Shown: positions 19,035 to 28,388 of the stretch, one piece after another
How the letters are laid out: each line of letters opens with the position of its first letter
Numbering within the stretch: the stretch's first letter is position 1
From: an uncultured Pelagibacteraceae bacterium
GTDB taxonomy: Bacteria; Pseudomonadota; Alphaproteobacteria; Pelagibacterales; Pelagibacteraceae
Assembly: GCA_902531175.1 (NCBI GenBank)
Contig: CACADE010000002.1
Span: 62,001 to 126,000 of the forward strand
DNA: 64,000 bases
Direction of reading: 5' to 3'
Notes under the pieces: generated by a model
Seen by the model: only the letters and a program-made list of their open reading frames with translations
The model's database searches: none
What the model was told of the DNA's origin: nothing
Made by a program: the position numbers and the translations under genes

Positions 19035-19822
19035 TTGGATTATTTTTAGGGGAAAAAAAGCTACCATTAGAAATTTTAAAAAGTTTAAAAAAGAAAAAAA
19101 TTAAATATTTCATAATAGATTTATCAAAAAATAACAAATTCAAAAAAGATAAAAACTCTTTTTTTATTAATATAGGAAAATTTGGTAAAATTTTAGAATT
19201 AATAAAATCAAAAAAATGCAAAAAAGTTTTATTTGCGGGAAATATTGTTAAACCAAGATTATCAAAATTAAAATTAGATCTTAAAGGTATTTATTATATT
19301 CCTAGAATTTTAAAAGCATCTAAATTAGGAGATGCAGCTATATTAAAAGAATTGATTAAAATTTTATCAGAAAACAAAATAAAAGTTATAAAATTAAATA
19401 CTTTTAATCCAGAATTAACTCTAAATAAAGGATGCTATACAAAATTAAAACCTAGTATGATTGATAAATTAACAATTAAAAAAGGTATTCAAATATTAAA
19501 TAAATCAAATTCATTTGATCACGTTCAAGCCTTAGTAATTAATAATAGAAAGATTGTTTCTCTTGAAAAAAGAAAAGGTACAAGAAATATGTTAAAGTCG
19601 ATTAGAAACAATAATTTAATGAATAAACTCCTATTAAAGATGCCTAAATCTAAGCAAGATTTGCGTGTTGATTTACCAACTATTGGTTTAGATACGCTTA
19701 AAGATTGTAAAAAAGCAAATATTAGAGGGATTGTTGTAAAAGCAGGTCAAAATATATTTTTAGATAAAAATAAAGGACTTAGATTTGCTAATAAAAACAA
19801 CATTTTTGTAATAGCCAAATGA
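19031..19822 (+). CDS. lpxI: UDP-2,3-diacylglucosamine pyrophosphatase LpxI
   Basis: Hydrolyses UDP-diacylglucosamine to lipid X; the DUF1009 enzyme that replaces LpxH in many alphaproteobacteria. 263 residues starting MIGLFLGEKKLP. Typical segments are ASKLGDAAILKELI in the N-terminal half and KSKQDLRVDLPTIGLDTL in the C-terminal half. It lies between lpxA and lpxB with 4-base overlaps on both sides, which fixes the role. Its presence bears on the metallophosphoesterase at 56201, which is then unlikely to be LpxH. Confidence 0.9.
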   Translation: MIGLFLGEKKLPLEILKSLKKKKIKYFIIDLSKNNKFKKDKNSFFINIGKFGKILELIKSKKCKKVLFAGNIVKPRLSKLKLDLKGIYYIPRILKASKLGDAAILKELIKILSENKIKVIKLNTFNPELTLNKGCYTKLKPSMIDKLTIKKGIQILNKSNSFDHVQALVINNRKIVSLEKRKGTRNMLKSIRNNNLMNKLLLKMPKSKQDLRVDLPTIGLDTLKDCKKANIRGIVVKAGQNIFLDKNKGLRFANKNNIFVIAK

Positions 19823-20946
19823 AAAAGATTTTTATTTTAACTGGTGAACCATCAGGCGATAAATTAGCTGCAGAGGTTATTAAAGAATTAAAAAAAGCAA
19901 AAAAAGATATTGAATATTTATCTGTAGGTGGTCAACATTTAGGTTCAATAGGCATTAAGTCAATATACGATCAAAAAGATATTACTTATATAGCTTTTAC
20001 AGACATTTTATTAAATATTTTTAAGATAAAAAAAAAAATAAATGAAACTGTAAAAAAAATTTTAGATTTTAATCCTGATATTTTATTTAGCGTTGATAGT
20101 CCTGATTTTACTCTTCGTGTTTCAAAAATTATTAAATTAAAAAAACCCAATGTTAAAACTATTCATTTTATTGCTCCAAAAGTCTGGGCTTGGCGAGAAA
20201 GCAGGGTAAAAAAAATGAAAAGTTTTTTAGATCATATTATTTTATTATTCGATTTTGAAAAAAAATATTTTGATAAAGAAAAACTAAAAAATACATTTGT
20301 TGGTCATCCAATATTAGATAATACAAATCACGAAAAGATTGAAATTAATGAATTATTAAAGGGTAAAATAATTTCAATTTTTCCTGGTAGCAGATTATCA
20401 GAATTAAAATCTCATTTACCTATACTCATTGAATTTATTAAAAAAATGAATAAAGATAAGATTAAATATAATTTTATTTTTCATACAACTCAAGGGTCAA
20501 AAGAATATTTATCACAAATCATAAAGAAAAATGATTTAGATAACATCGATATCGTTTCAAACGAAAATATAAAAATTGCTACAATTAAACAATCTATTTT
20601 TGCAATTGTTAAATCTGGAACAGTCTCACTTGAAGTTTGTAAATATGGAGTACCATCAATAATAATTTATAAAATGAATTTTCTAAATTTTTTTATAGCC
20701 AAATTTTTTTTAAAAATAAAATTTGCCAACATGATAAATATTATTAATAATAAAGAAATTATCCCTGAACTTTTACAAAAAGAATGTAACTCAGATGAAA
20801 TATATAAAACTGTAAATTATTTTTTGAAAAAACCTGATCTTATAAACGAACAATTAAAACAAGTTAAAAAAACTATTGATAAATTAAGATCCAATACTTC
20901 ATCTAGCACTGGAGCTTCAAATGTATTGCTATCTTATTTGAGTTAA
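19819..20946 (+). CDS. lpxB: Lipid-A-disaccharide synthase
   Basis: Condenses lipid X with UDP-diacylglucosamine. 375 residues; opens with LTGEPSGDKLAAEVI, with SVDSPDFTLRVSK and HFIAPKVWAWRESRVKKMK as family motifs and FPGSRLSELKSHLP at the nucleotide side. It ends the plus-strand block. Its last 18 bases overlap the 3' end of the convergent gltX gene. Confidence 0.95.
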   Translation: MKKIFILTGEPSGDKLAAEVIKELKKAKKDIEYLSVGGQHLGSIGIKSIYDQKDITYIAFTDILLNIFKIKKKINETVKKILDFNPDILFSVDSPDFTLRVSKIIKLKKPNVKTIHFIAPKVWAWRESRVKKMKSFLDHIILLFDFEKKYFDKEKLKNTFVGHPILDNTNHEKIEINELLKGKIISIFPGSRLSELKSHLPILIEFIKKMNKDKIKYNFIFHTTQGSKEYLSQIIKKNDLDNIDIVSNENIKIATIKQSIFAIVKSGTVSLEVCKYGVPSIIIYKMNFLNFFIAKFFLKIKFANMINIINNKEIIPELLQKECNSDEIYKTVNYFLKKPDLINEQLKQVKKTIDKLRSNTSSSTGASNVLLSYLS

Positions 20947-22323
20947 TCTTTTAGTAACTTCATCTTTTCCCAATGAACACAATATATCATAAATACCTGG
21001 TCCAAACTTTGATCCTGTAAGGCATATTCTGAGAGGTTGTCCTAAACCTTTGAAATTCATATTATTTTTTTTTATTAAATTATTAATAATAGGCTCTAGA
21101 TCCTTTCTATTAAAACTAGGAATTTTACTTATCTCATCAATAAATAAATTAATAATTTTTATTGCTTTTTCGTCTAAAAGTTTTTTATCTTCATTTTTGA
21201 TTTGAACTTTGTCATTTATTAAAAACATTGAATTTTTATAAATATCTTCTAACGTTTTTGCTTTATTTTTTAAGAAATGTAATGAATTTTTAATTTTTTT
21301 CTTTGCTGAGTCAGGTATCTTTTCTTGAAAAGTTTCACAATAAGTTATTAAAAAATCAAATAGATCATTTTCATCAATATTTTTTATATAATGCTCATTC
21401 ATAGAATAAATTCTGCTAATATCTAATTTTGAGGGTGATTTTCCAATTCCTTCTAAATTGAAGTATTTTATACTTTCCTTTAAATCAAAAATTTCTTTAT
21501 CTTTGTATGACCATCCTAATCTAAGAAGATAGTTCCTAAGAGCATTAGGCATTATGCCAATTTTTGAGTAATCATCTAATGTTGATGCATTATCTCTTTT
21601 TGATAATTTTTTTCCATCAATAGTATGAATTAGTGGTATGTGAGCAAAAGATGGTACTTTCCAATTCATAGCATCATAAATTTGTATTTGTTTGAATGTA
21701 TTTATTTTATGATCATCACCTCTAATTATATGTGTCATTCCCATTAAATGATCATCTACTGATGCTGACAAATTATATGTGGGTGATCCATCTGCTCTTA
21801 ATATAATAAAGTCTTCTATAGTATTATTTTCAATTTCTATATTTCCCTGGACCAAATCTTTTAAAATAGAATTTCCCTCAACTTTACTTTTAAATCTTAT
21901 TACAGGTTCAATGCCTTTTGGAGCATCAGTTTCACTCTTATCTCTCCATTTTCTATTATAAATATATGGTATTTTTTTTTGCTTTGCCCTTTTTTTTTGC
22001 TCTTCGATTTCATCATTAGAACAATAACATTTATAAGCCAAACCTTTTTTTAATAATTCACCAGCTACATTTATATGATCATTTATTTTAGTTGATTGAA
22101 TATATTCACTGTCTTCGTAATTAATTCCTATCCATTTTAAGGAATTAACTATTTGAGTTTTGAATTCGTCTTTAGACCTTTCTTTATCTGTATCTTCTAT
22201 TCTTAGATAAAATTTACCCCCTTTATTTTTTGAATAAAGCCAATTGAATAATGCTGTTCTTACTCCTCCAATGTGCAAGGGTCCAGTTGGTGATGGAGCA
22301 AATCTAGTTGCTACAGTTTTCAT
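20929..22323 (-). CDS. gltX: Glutamyl-tRNA synthetase
   Basis: Charges tRNA-Glu (possibly also tRNA-Gln if the indirect pathway is used; not visible here). Class I signatures: FAPSPTGPLHIGGVRTALFN (HIGH motif) and KLSKRDN (KMSKS motif). 464 residues. It follows lexA by 19 bases on the minus strand, so is probably cotranscribed with it. In many alphaproteobacteria comEC lies between lexA and gltX; it is absent here. The last codons overlap lpxB tail to tail. Confidence 0.96.
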   Translation of the reverse strand: MKTVATRFAPSPTGPLHIGGVRTALFNWLYSKNKGGKFYLRIEDTDKERSKDEFKTQIVNSLKWIGINYEDSEYIQSTKINDHINVAGELLKKGLAYKCYCSNDEIEEQKKRAKQKKIPYIYNRKWRDKSETDAPKGIEPVIRFKSKVEGNSILKDLVQGNIEIENNTIEDFIILRADGSPTYNLSASVDDHLMGMTHIIRGDDHKINTFKQIQIYDAMNWKVPSFAHIPLIHTIDGKKLSKRDNASTLDDYSKIGIMPNALRNYLLRLGWSYKDKEIFDLKESIKYFNLEGIGKSPSKLDISRIYSMNEHYIKNIDENDLFDFLITYCETFQEKIPDSAKKKIKNSLHFLKNKAKTLEDIYKNSMFLINDKVQIKNEDKKLLDEKAIKIINLFIDEISKIPSFNRKDLEPIINNLIKKNNMNFKGLGQPLRICLTGSKFGPGIYDILCSLGKDEVTKRLTQIR

Positions 22324-22342
22324 CAGATTTATTTAGACTATT

Positions 22343-23029
22343 TTAGGAAAAGTTTCTATATAAAGATACTAGAATTCCTTGAACTTTAACTCTATCAGGA
22401 CCAAATATTTTAGTTTCGTAATTTCTATTAGCACTTTCCAAAGCTACGGTCTTACCTTTTCTTCTTATTCTTTTTAACATTGCTTCATGATCATCAATTA
22501 ATGCAACTACTATTTTTCCATTTTCAGCTGTATCAGCTTTTTTTACAATTACTGTATCACCATCATTTATTCCAGCTTCAATCATTGAATCTCCTTGTAC
22601 TTTTAGTCCAAAAAATTCTCCATTTTTCTCAATATTAGATGGCAAAGGTATTCTAGAAACTTCGTTTTGAATTGCTTCAACAGGTGTACCTGCAGCAATT
22701 TTACCTAATACAGGTATTTCATTTTCATCTGAATTATTTCGATTTGAGCTTTCATCAAGTCCACCTTTAATTACACTTGGTGAAAAACTGTTATAAATAT
22801 CATTCGCTGATGCTGTTTCTGGCAACTTAATTACCTCTAAAGCTCTTGCTTTATGAGCCAATCTTTTAATAAAGCCCCTTTCCTCAAGAGCACTGATTAA
22901 CCTATGAATTCCAGATTTAGACTTTAAATTAAGCGACTCTTTCATTTCTTCATAAGAAGGAGATACGCCACTAGACCTCAACTTTTTGTTGATAAATATA
23001 AGCAGATTTTTTTGTTTTTTAGTTAACAT
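22343..23029 (-). CDS. lexA: LexA repressor (SOS regulator)
   Basis: Represses SOS genes and self-cleaves when RecA is active. I chose the ATG at 23029 ([13 protein letters not shown], the usual LexA opening; 228 residues). The frame is open to an ATG at 23047, but that start lies within 5 bases of a LexA box, leaving no room for a leader. The winged-helix domain covers about residues 1-65, the Ala-Gly cleavage site is in KIAAGTP (A113-G114), catalytic Ser in GDSMIEAG (S148) and Lys in EAMLKR (K186). Autoregulation is supported by the box upstream. Confidence 0.96.
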   Translation of the reverse strand: MLTKKQKNLLIFINKKLRSSGVSPSYEEMKESLNLKSKSGIHRLISALEERGFIKRLAHKARALEVIKLPETASANDIYNSFSPSVIKGGLDESSNRNNSDENEIPVLGKIAAGTPVEAIQNEVSRIPLPSNIEKNGEFFGLKVQGDSMIEAGINDGDTVIVKKADTAENGKIVVALIDDHEAMLKRIRRKGKTVALESANRNYETKIFGPDRVKVQGILVSLYRNFS

Positions 23030-23030
23030 A

Positions 23031-23066
23031 GAACAAACTGTGTACATGAATGTTCTATAAAAGTTC
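23031..23066 (-). promoter_or_regulatory. LexA operator region: one perfect and one near-perfect SOS box
   Basis: On the plus strand 23052-23066 reads GTTC-TATAAAA-GTTC, an exact match to the alphaproteobacterial LexA box GTTC-N7-GTTC. A second site at 23031-23045 reads GTAC-N7-GTTC on the minus strand, one mismatch from consensus. Both lie just before the lexA ATG at 23029 and would overlap its promoter, so LexA autoregulation is expected. Confidence 0.8.
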
Positions 23067-23112
23067 TTTCAATTAAACAAGAGTTAAAACCCTAATAAAT
23101 TCAACACTTTTT

Positions 23113-23904
23113 TTATAAAATGGAAAAAATATTATTATTTTTTAAATTTTTTAAAATTGATTCACCAATTAGAAATGTTTTTATTTTTGTTTTAGTAACT
23201 ATTTTTAGGACATCTTCTTTATTTTTTATTCCACTCTCTGAAATTAATGGTCCGTCATGATTAATTAAAATATTATGAATATCATAAGTTGTATTTATAT
23301 CTGTTTTAAGTGTTTTTAAATTTCTATTGTTTATTCCTATCAACGCATCTTTGTACTTTAAAGATTTTTTGGCCTCTTCAACAGTGTGAACTTCGACAAT
23401 AACTGACATTTTAAGTTTTTCGGCTTCTTCATACAACTCATCTGCAGTTTTTTCATCAACGGCTGCTAAAATTATTAAAATAGCATCTGCACCATAACTT
23501 TTAGAAAGATGAACTTGAAATTTATCAACAAAAAAATCTTTACATAAAATAGGTAAATTTATTTTTTGTTTAATTTTACTAATATGAATTAAATTTCCTA
23601 AAAAAAAATCTTCCTCGGTTAAAACAGATAAGCAAGTTGCATTATTTTTTAAATATACATTTGCAATTTCAACAGGATTATAATCTTCAATAATTATACC
23701 AGCTGATGGACTAGCTTTTTTAATCTCCGCAATAATAGAGATTTTATCACTATTTATATTATTCAGTATTTTTTCTTTAAAATTTATATAATTTTTTAGA
23801 CCTGAAATTTTATAATTTAGAGAACTTATTGAAATATTTTTTTTTAAAATTCGAATTTTATCTTTTTTGTTATTAATAATTTCTTCAAGTATATTTTTAG
23901 ACAT
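23113..23904 (-). CDS. trpC: Indole-3-glycerol-phosphate synthase
   Basis: Converts CdRP to indole-3-glycerol phosphate in tryptophan synthesis. 263 residues, TIM-barrel: IIAEIKKASPSAGII near residue 55, ILCKDFFVD, VIVEVHTVEEAKKSL, IGINNRNLKTLKTD and LISESGI. It overlaps trpD by 8 bases. The 83-base gap to lexA contains the lexA promoter and operators. trpF is not fused and not in this window. Confidence 0.95.
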   Translation of the reverse strand: MSKNILEEIINNKKDKIRILKKNISISSLNYKISGLKNYINFKEKILNNINSDKISIIAEIKKASPSAGIIIEDYNPVEIANVYLKNNATCLSVLTEEDFFLGNLIHISKIKQKINLPILCKDFFVDKFQVHLSKSYGADAILIILAAVDEKTADELYEEAEKLKMSVIVEVHTVEEAKKSLKYKDALIGINNRNLKTLKTDINTTYDIHNILINHDGPLISESGIKNKEDVLKIVTKTKIKTFLIGESILKNLKNNNIFSIL

Positions 23905-24889
23905 TTCTCAAATCTTCTAAATGTGCATATGTTTTTTTTGATAGTAAATGATCTCTTGCTTTTTCATAAGCATGTTTAAAATTATCTTCTCTTTCGGATA
24001 TTATTAAACCAGCTGCAGCATTTAATGATACTGCTTTAGAAAAGTCATCATCATTACCTTTAAATATATCTATAATTTTTTGTGAATTAAATTTTGCATC
24101 TTTTCCAATTATCCTATTGAAACCCTCGGCATTTACATTCAATTCTTTGGGGTCAATAATTATTTCACTAATTTCTCCATTTCTTAATTGTTTAACAATA
24201 GTTTTATCGTATGGTGATATTTCGTCTAAACCATCATTACTATTAACAATCCAGGCAAATTTTATATTCAGGTCTTTTAAAGCATTAGCAAATATATCAA
24301 GGAGCTTTTTATCAAAAACTCCCACAACTTGTCTTTCTACATTAGCTGGACTACTCAAAGGTCCAATCATATTAAAAATAGTTCTCTTCCCAATTTTTTT
24401 TCTTGTTGGCCCGACATATTTCATTGCACTATGATAATTTGGGGCAAACATAAATCCAAAATGATTTTTTTTAATCTGATTTTCAATATCTTTTGGTTCT
24501 AAGTTGATATTTATATTTAATGCTTCCAAAACATCTGCAGATCCACATTTTGAAGACACTGCTTTATTACCATGTTTTGCAACATTAATTCCCATACTTG
24601 ATAGTAATAATGCAGAAGCAGTTGATATGTTTAGTGTATCCTTGCCATCACCGCCTGTTCCACATGTGTCTATACAGTCATTCACATTTACTTTTTTCGC
24701 TTTATTTCTAAGTACTGAAACACCACCAGCTATTTCTGTTGAAACTTCACCTTTTTTAGATAGCAGAGTTAAAAATTTATAAATTTCATTATCATTAGCT
24801 TTACCATTCATCAAAATTTCAAAAGCACCAACACTTTCTTGTAATGTTAAATTTTCGCTTACTTCAAGTTTTTTTAAATATTTTTCCAT
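23897..24889 (-). CDS. trpD: Anthranilate phosphoribosyltransferase
   Basis: Transfers phosphoribose to anthranilate. 330 residues; PRPP-binding DTCGTGGDGKDTLNISTAS near residue 80 and HGNKAVSSKCGSADVLEALN. Starts directly after the trpG stop with no gap and overlaps trpC. Separate from the glutaminase (trpG), unlike the fused TrpGD of enterobacteria. Confidence 0.96.
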   Translation of the reverse strand: MEKYLKKLEVSENLTLQESVGAFEILMNGKANDNEIYKFLTLLSKKGEVSTEIAGGVSVLRNKAKKVNVNDCIDTCGTGGDGKDTLNISTASALLLSSMGINVAKHGNKAVSSKCGSADVLEALNININLEPKDIENQIKKNHFGFMFAPNYHSAMKYVGPTRKKIGKRTIFNMIGPLSSPANVERQVVGVFDKKLLDIFANALKDLNIKFAWIVNSNDGLDEISPYDKTIVKQLRNGEISEIIIDPKELNVNAEGFNRIIGKDAKFNSQKIIDIFKGNDDDFSKAVSLNAAAGLIISEREDNFKHAYEKARDHLLSKKTYAHLEDLRNV

Positions 24890-25453
24890 TTATTTGATAA
24901 AATTTTTTAAAATTTTTAAACCGTCTTTAGTTTTTATACTTTCAGGATGAAATTGTACTCCATGAACATCATAAATTCTATGTTTAACACCCATAATTAT
25001 TCCATCTGAAGTCATGGCGGTAATTTCTAAATCTTTAGAAAGTGTTTTTTTATCTATTATTAAGCTATGGTATCTAGTTGCCTCAAATATTTTTGGTATG
25101 CCTTTTAAAATACCTATATTCTTTGAAACAATTTTACTTGTTTTACCATGAACTAATTCTTTAGCTTGAATAATCTTAGATCCAAATATTTGACCTATAA
25201 TTTGATGACCTAAACAAACTCCAAGTATTGGAATTTTTTTATATAATTCATTTACTATTGATAAACAGTTTCCAGCTTGATCAGGATTACCTGGTCCAGG
25301 TGAAATCACAATTTTATGATATTTTTTTTTTAAAATTTCTTTTGTATTAATTTTATCATTTCTTACTACGTCTACATTTGAACAAAACTTAGATATGTAA
25401 TGATACAAATTAAAAGTAAAACTATCATAGTTGTCAATTAAAATTATCTTCAT
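24890..25453 (-). CDS. trpG: Anthranilate synthase glutamine amidotransferase subunit
   Basis: Class I glutaminase that supplies ammonia to TrpE. 187 residues; SPGPGNP, the nucleophile motif GVCLGHQIIGQ and the triad His/Glu in QFHPESI. It lies 2 bases after trpE and abuts trpD. Such proteins may also serve aminodeoxychorismate synthase (PabA role), which cannot be decided from sequence. Confidence 0.93.
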   Translation of the reverse strand: MKIILIDNYDSFTFNLYHYISKFCSNVDVVRNDKINTKEILKKKYHKIVISPGPGNPDQAGNCLSIVNELYKKIPILGVCLGHQIIGQIFGSKIIQAKELVHGKTSKIVSKNIGILKGIPKIFEATRYHSLIIDKKTLSKDLEITAMTSDGIIMGVKHRIYDVHGVQFHPESIKTKDGLKILKNFIK

Positions 25454-25455
25454 AA

Positions 25456-26913
25456 TTATTCAATTGCTTTTAACAGAGCCTTTGCCTTATTAACTGTTTC
25501 AAGATATTCGTTTTGTGGTTTGCTATCTGCAACTATTCCAGCTCCAGATTGAACATAAAATTTCTTGTTTTTAGCTACTGCCGTTCTAAGTGCAATACAT
25601 GTATCAAATTCACCATTTGCTGAAAAATATCCAATTCCACCGGCATAAACTTTTCTTTTAGTTGTCTCTAGCTCATCAATTATCTCCATTGCTCTAATTT
25701 TCGGAGCACCAGATACAGTTCCAGCTGGAAATCCAGATAACATAGTTTCAAATTTTGAATATTTATTATTAAATACTCCTTCGACATTCGATACTATATG
25801 CATGACATGCGAGTATTTTTCTATAGAAAAACTTTCAGTAACTTTTACAGTATTGATCTTTGATACTTTTCCAGTGTCGTTTCTTCCTAAATCAAGAAGC
25901 ATTAAATGTTCTGACAGTTCTTTTTTGTCATTGAGTAAATCTTTTTCAAAAAATAAATCTTGTTTTTTATTTTTTCCTCTTGGTCTTGTCCCAGCAATTG
26001 GTCTTATCGTAACTTTATTATTTCTTAACCTTACAAGTATTTCTGGACTCGCACCAATAATCTGAAAATCTTTAAAATTAAAAAAATACATAAATGGTGA
26101 AGGGTTTGTTTTCCTTAATTTTTTATAAATCTCTATAGGTTTTTTACTTAATTTAGTTTCAAATCTTTGACTTAGAACTACCTGAAATATATCTCCAATT
26201 TTAATATATTTTTTTGCCTTTTTTACATTTGATAAAAATTTTTGTTTTGAAATATTTGATTTTACTTTTGTTTTAATTTTTTTATTAATTTTATCTAAAT
26301 ATAAATTATTATAATTGGATAAAAAAATTAAATTTTCAATTTGATTAATTATTTGTTCATACCTTATTTTATAATTATTTATTCTTTCATCACAAAAAAC
26401 GTTAATTATAAAATATAATTTTTTTTTTACATTATCATGTATTATTAATTCTCTTGGTCTCATAATTCTAGCATCAGGTAATTTTAAATCGTCTTTATTT
26501 TTATTTGGAATATTTTCTAAATACCTAATTATATCGTATGAAAAGTATCCAGATATTAAAGAGCTAATTGAGGGTAATTCTCTAGGAATTTTAAATTTAA
26601 AACTTTCAATAACATTTTCTATATTTTTCTTAGCACTACCTTTTAAAATTTTAACTTTGTTATTAAAGTATATCTTGCTAACATTATTATTAAATTCCCA
26701 AATTTTATCAGGATTTTTTCCAAAAATTGTATATCGACCTTTAATAAATCCTTTTTCTACCGACTCGAATACAAAAGTATTTTTCTCGGTAAAAAAATTA
26801 TTTATTAAATTTACTATTTCTTTAGAGCCATTACTGTCTAAAGATAAATAGAGAATTTGATTTAATTTTTTTTTATGATTAATCCTAAATTGTTTAAGAC
26901 TTATATTAAGCAT
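25456..26913 (-). CDS. trpE: Anthranilate synthase component I
   Basis: Makes anthranilate from chorismate. 485 residues; the chorismate-binding core has PSPFMYFFNFKDFQIIGASPEILVR-type segments, GTRPRGKN, LDLGRNDTGKVS, FPAGTVSGAPKIRAMEII and GGIGYFS. N-terminal region holds the putative tryptophan-feedback site (LSLDSNG, related to the family LES element). It overlaps the upstream chaperone gene by one base. I see no leader peptide or attenuator, and such a short junction leaves no room for one. Confidence 0.95.
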   Translation of the reverse strand: MLNISLKQFRINHKKKLNQILYLSLDSNGSKEIVNLINNFFTEKNTFVFESVEKGFIKGRYTIFGKNPDKIWEFNNNVSKIYFNNKVKILKGSAKKNIENVIESFKFKIPRELPSISSLISGYFSYDIIRYLENIPNKNKDDLKLPDARIMRPRELIIHDNVKKKLYFIINVFCDERINNYKIRYEQIINQIENLIFLSNYNNLYLDKINKKIKTKVKSNISKQKFLSNVKKAKKYIKIGDIFQVVLSQRFETKLSKKPIEIYKKLRKTNPSPFMYFFNFKDFQIIGASPEILVRLRNNKVTIRPIAGTRPRGKNKKQDLFFEKDLLNDKKELSEHLMLLDLGRNDTGKVSKINTVKVTESFSIEKYSHVMHIVSNVEGVFNNKYSKFETMLSGFPAGTVSGAPKIRAMEIIDELETTKRKVYAGGIGYFSANGEFDTCIALRTAVAKNKKFYVQSGAGIVADSKPQNEYLETVNKAKALLKAIE

Positions 26914-28331
26914 TATTTAAAATAATCTTTTATTCGATCTATATTATTATTAAAAATTTTTACTTCATACTTTGTGTTAAGTGATGTGTCGTAAGAGCTA
27001 TAAATATCATCAATCAAGTTAATATTTGTTTTCGCTAAATATTCTTGAATATTTTCATTTGTACTTTTTAAATTTTCATGAGTTATTTGATTAATCTTTG
27101 CTAAAAATATATTATTATCTTTATTTGAAACCATAACAAAACTATTTTTTGGCAATTCATAAATAAGCTTTAAAGATGTCTCATCAAATAAACTATCATC
27201 ATTAATTGAATTAATAATTCCTGAATTTATATTTTCTTTATTTTTTACTAGATTGCCAAAGTCAGATTCATTGAAATCTTTATTTTGAATTTTTTCAAAT
27301 AAATTTTTATTAAGATCAAATTTTTTCTTTAATAACATTCTATTTTTAACTTTATCTCTGAAGGATGTATTATTTTTATTTGGTAGTAAGTTATTTATTT
27401 TTGTAACTTGATATAGTAAAAAGTAATTGTCTTTTTCTTTTAAAACTATTTCTTTTTTATCTTTATTTTCGTAAATTTCTTTAAATACATCATCCTCATT
27501 TAAAAACTTAAAATTGTTTCTTTTTTGCAATTTTAATTCATTTTTTTTAGCGATATCTTCTAAAGAAACTTCATTTAATATATCATTTTCGATTTCATCA
27601 ATTTTTTTGTAAAAATCTTCATTAAATTCGTTGATTTCAATTAGATTTGAAGGTTCAACTTTAGCATAACTAAAATCAATGTATGCTTCTTTTAAGTTTT
27701 CCTCATTTTCGATTATATAATTATTAATATCAACGTCTGAAATATCTTTATCGTAAGCATATTCAAGATCATAGTATTTAATACTTATTTTTTTGTTTTC
27801 ATTTATATAAATCTTATTTTGTAAATAATATGGTGATTTAATACCACCACCAATATAATCAAATAGTCTTTTTCTTAACTGAGAATTTTTTAGTCTATTT
27901 TCAAATTCAGCTGCAATAATATTATTTTCTAAAAGAAATTTTTCATATTTTAATCTTGAAAAATTTTTGTCATCATCAAGAAAATTTATATTGTTCTGTA
28001 AATTTAATTTTAATGATCGATCTGAAACTTTTACATTTAAATCTTTATACTCCATTGACATTAAATCTTTTGATATAAGGTCGCTCAAAATTTTTTCTAA
28101 GATATTGTTGTCTAAATTTTCTTTTATATAATCAGGATTAATTCTTGATCGGTTTATATGATCGATGAAGTCTTTCGTTGAAATTGAATTATTATTTATC
28201 TTAGCAATATTATTTGTGTTTCCACCACTAAAGACACTTCCCATTCCCCAAAAAACAAAAGGAACAATTATTATAGCTACGAGGACACCTGCCAATTTAC
28301 TATTTGTAAAACCTCTTAATTTTCCCAACAT
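26913..28331 (-). CDS. PpiD/SurA-like membrane-anchored periplasmic chaperone
   Basis: 472 residues with one N-terminal membrane helix (about 12-34, AGVLVAIIIVPFVFWGMGS) and a large periplasmic part resembling the SurA N-terminal domain (ISTKDFIDHINRSR and onward). Alphaproteobacterial PpiD-type peptidyl-prolyl isomerases of about 630 residues occupy this place before trpE. Here I cannot find a convincing parvulin isomerase domain, and the protein is about 150 residues shorter. It is therefore probably a chaperone without isomerase activity (inference). It heads the minus-strand run; 57 bases separate it from the divergent tpiA. Confidence 0.75.
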   Translation of the reverse strand: MLGKLRGFTNSKLAGVLVAIIIVPFVFWGMGSVFSGGNTNNIAKINNNSISTKDFIDHINRSRINPDYIKENLDNNILEKILSDLISKDLMSMEYKDLNVKVSDRSLKLNLQNNINFLDDDKNFSRLKYEKFLLENNIIAAEFENRLKNSQLRKRLFDYIGGGIKSPYYLQNKIYINENKKISIKYYDLEYAYDKDISDVDINNYIIENEENLKEAYIDFSYAKVEPSNLIEINEFNEDFYKKIDEIENDILNEVSLEDIAKKNELKLQKRNNFKFLNEDDVFKEIYENKDKKEIVLKEKDNYFLLYQVTKINNLLPNKNNTSFRDKVKNRMLLKKKFDLNKNLFEKIQNKDFNESDFGNLVKNKENINSGIINSINDDSLFDETSLKLIYELPKNSFVMVSNKDNNIFLAKINQITHENLKSTNENIQEYLAKTNINLIDDIYSSYDTSLNTKYEVKIFNNNIDRIKDYFK

Positions 28332-28388
28332 GAGTAATTCTTTATATATTGATTATAAAAAACAAACCTATAAATTAAATTATCTAAG

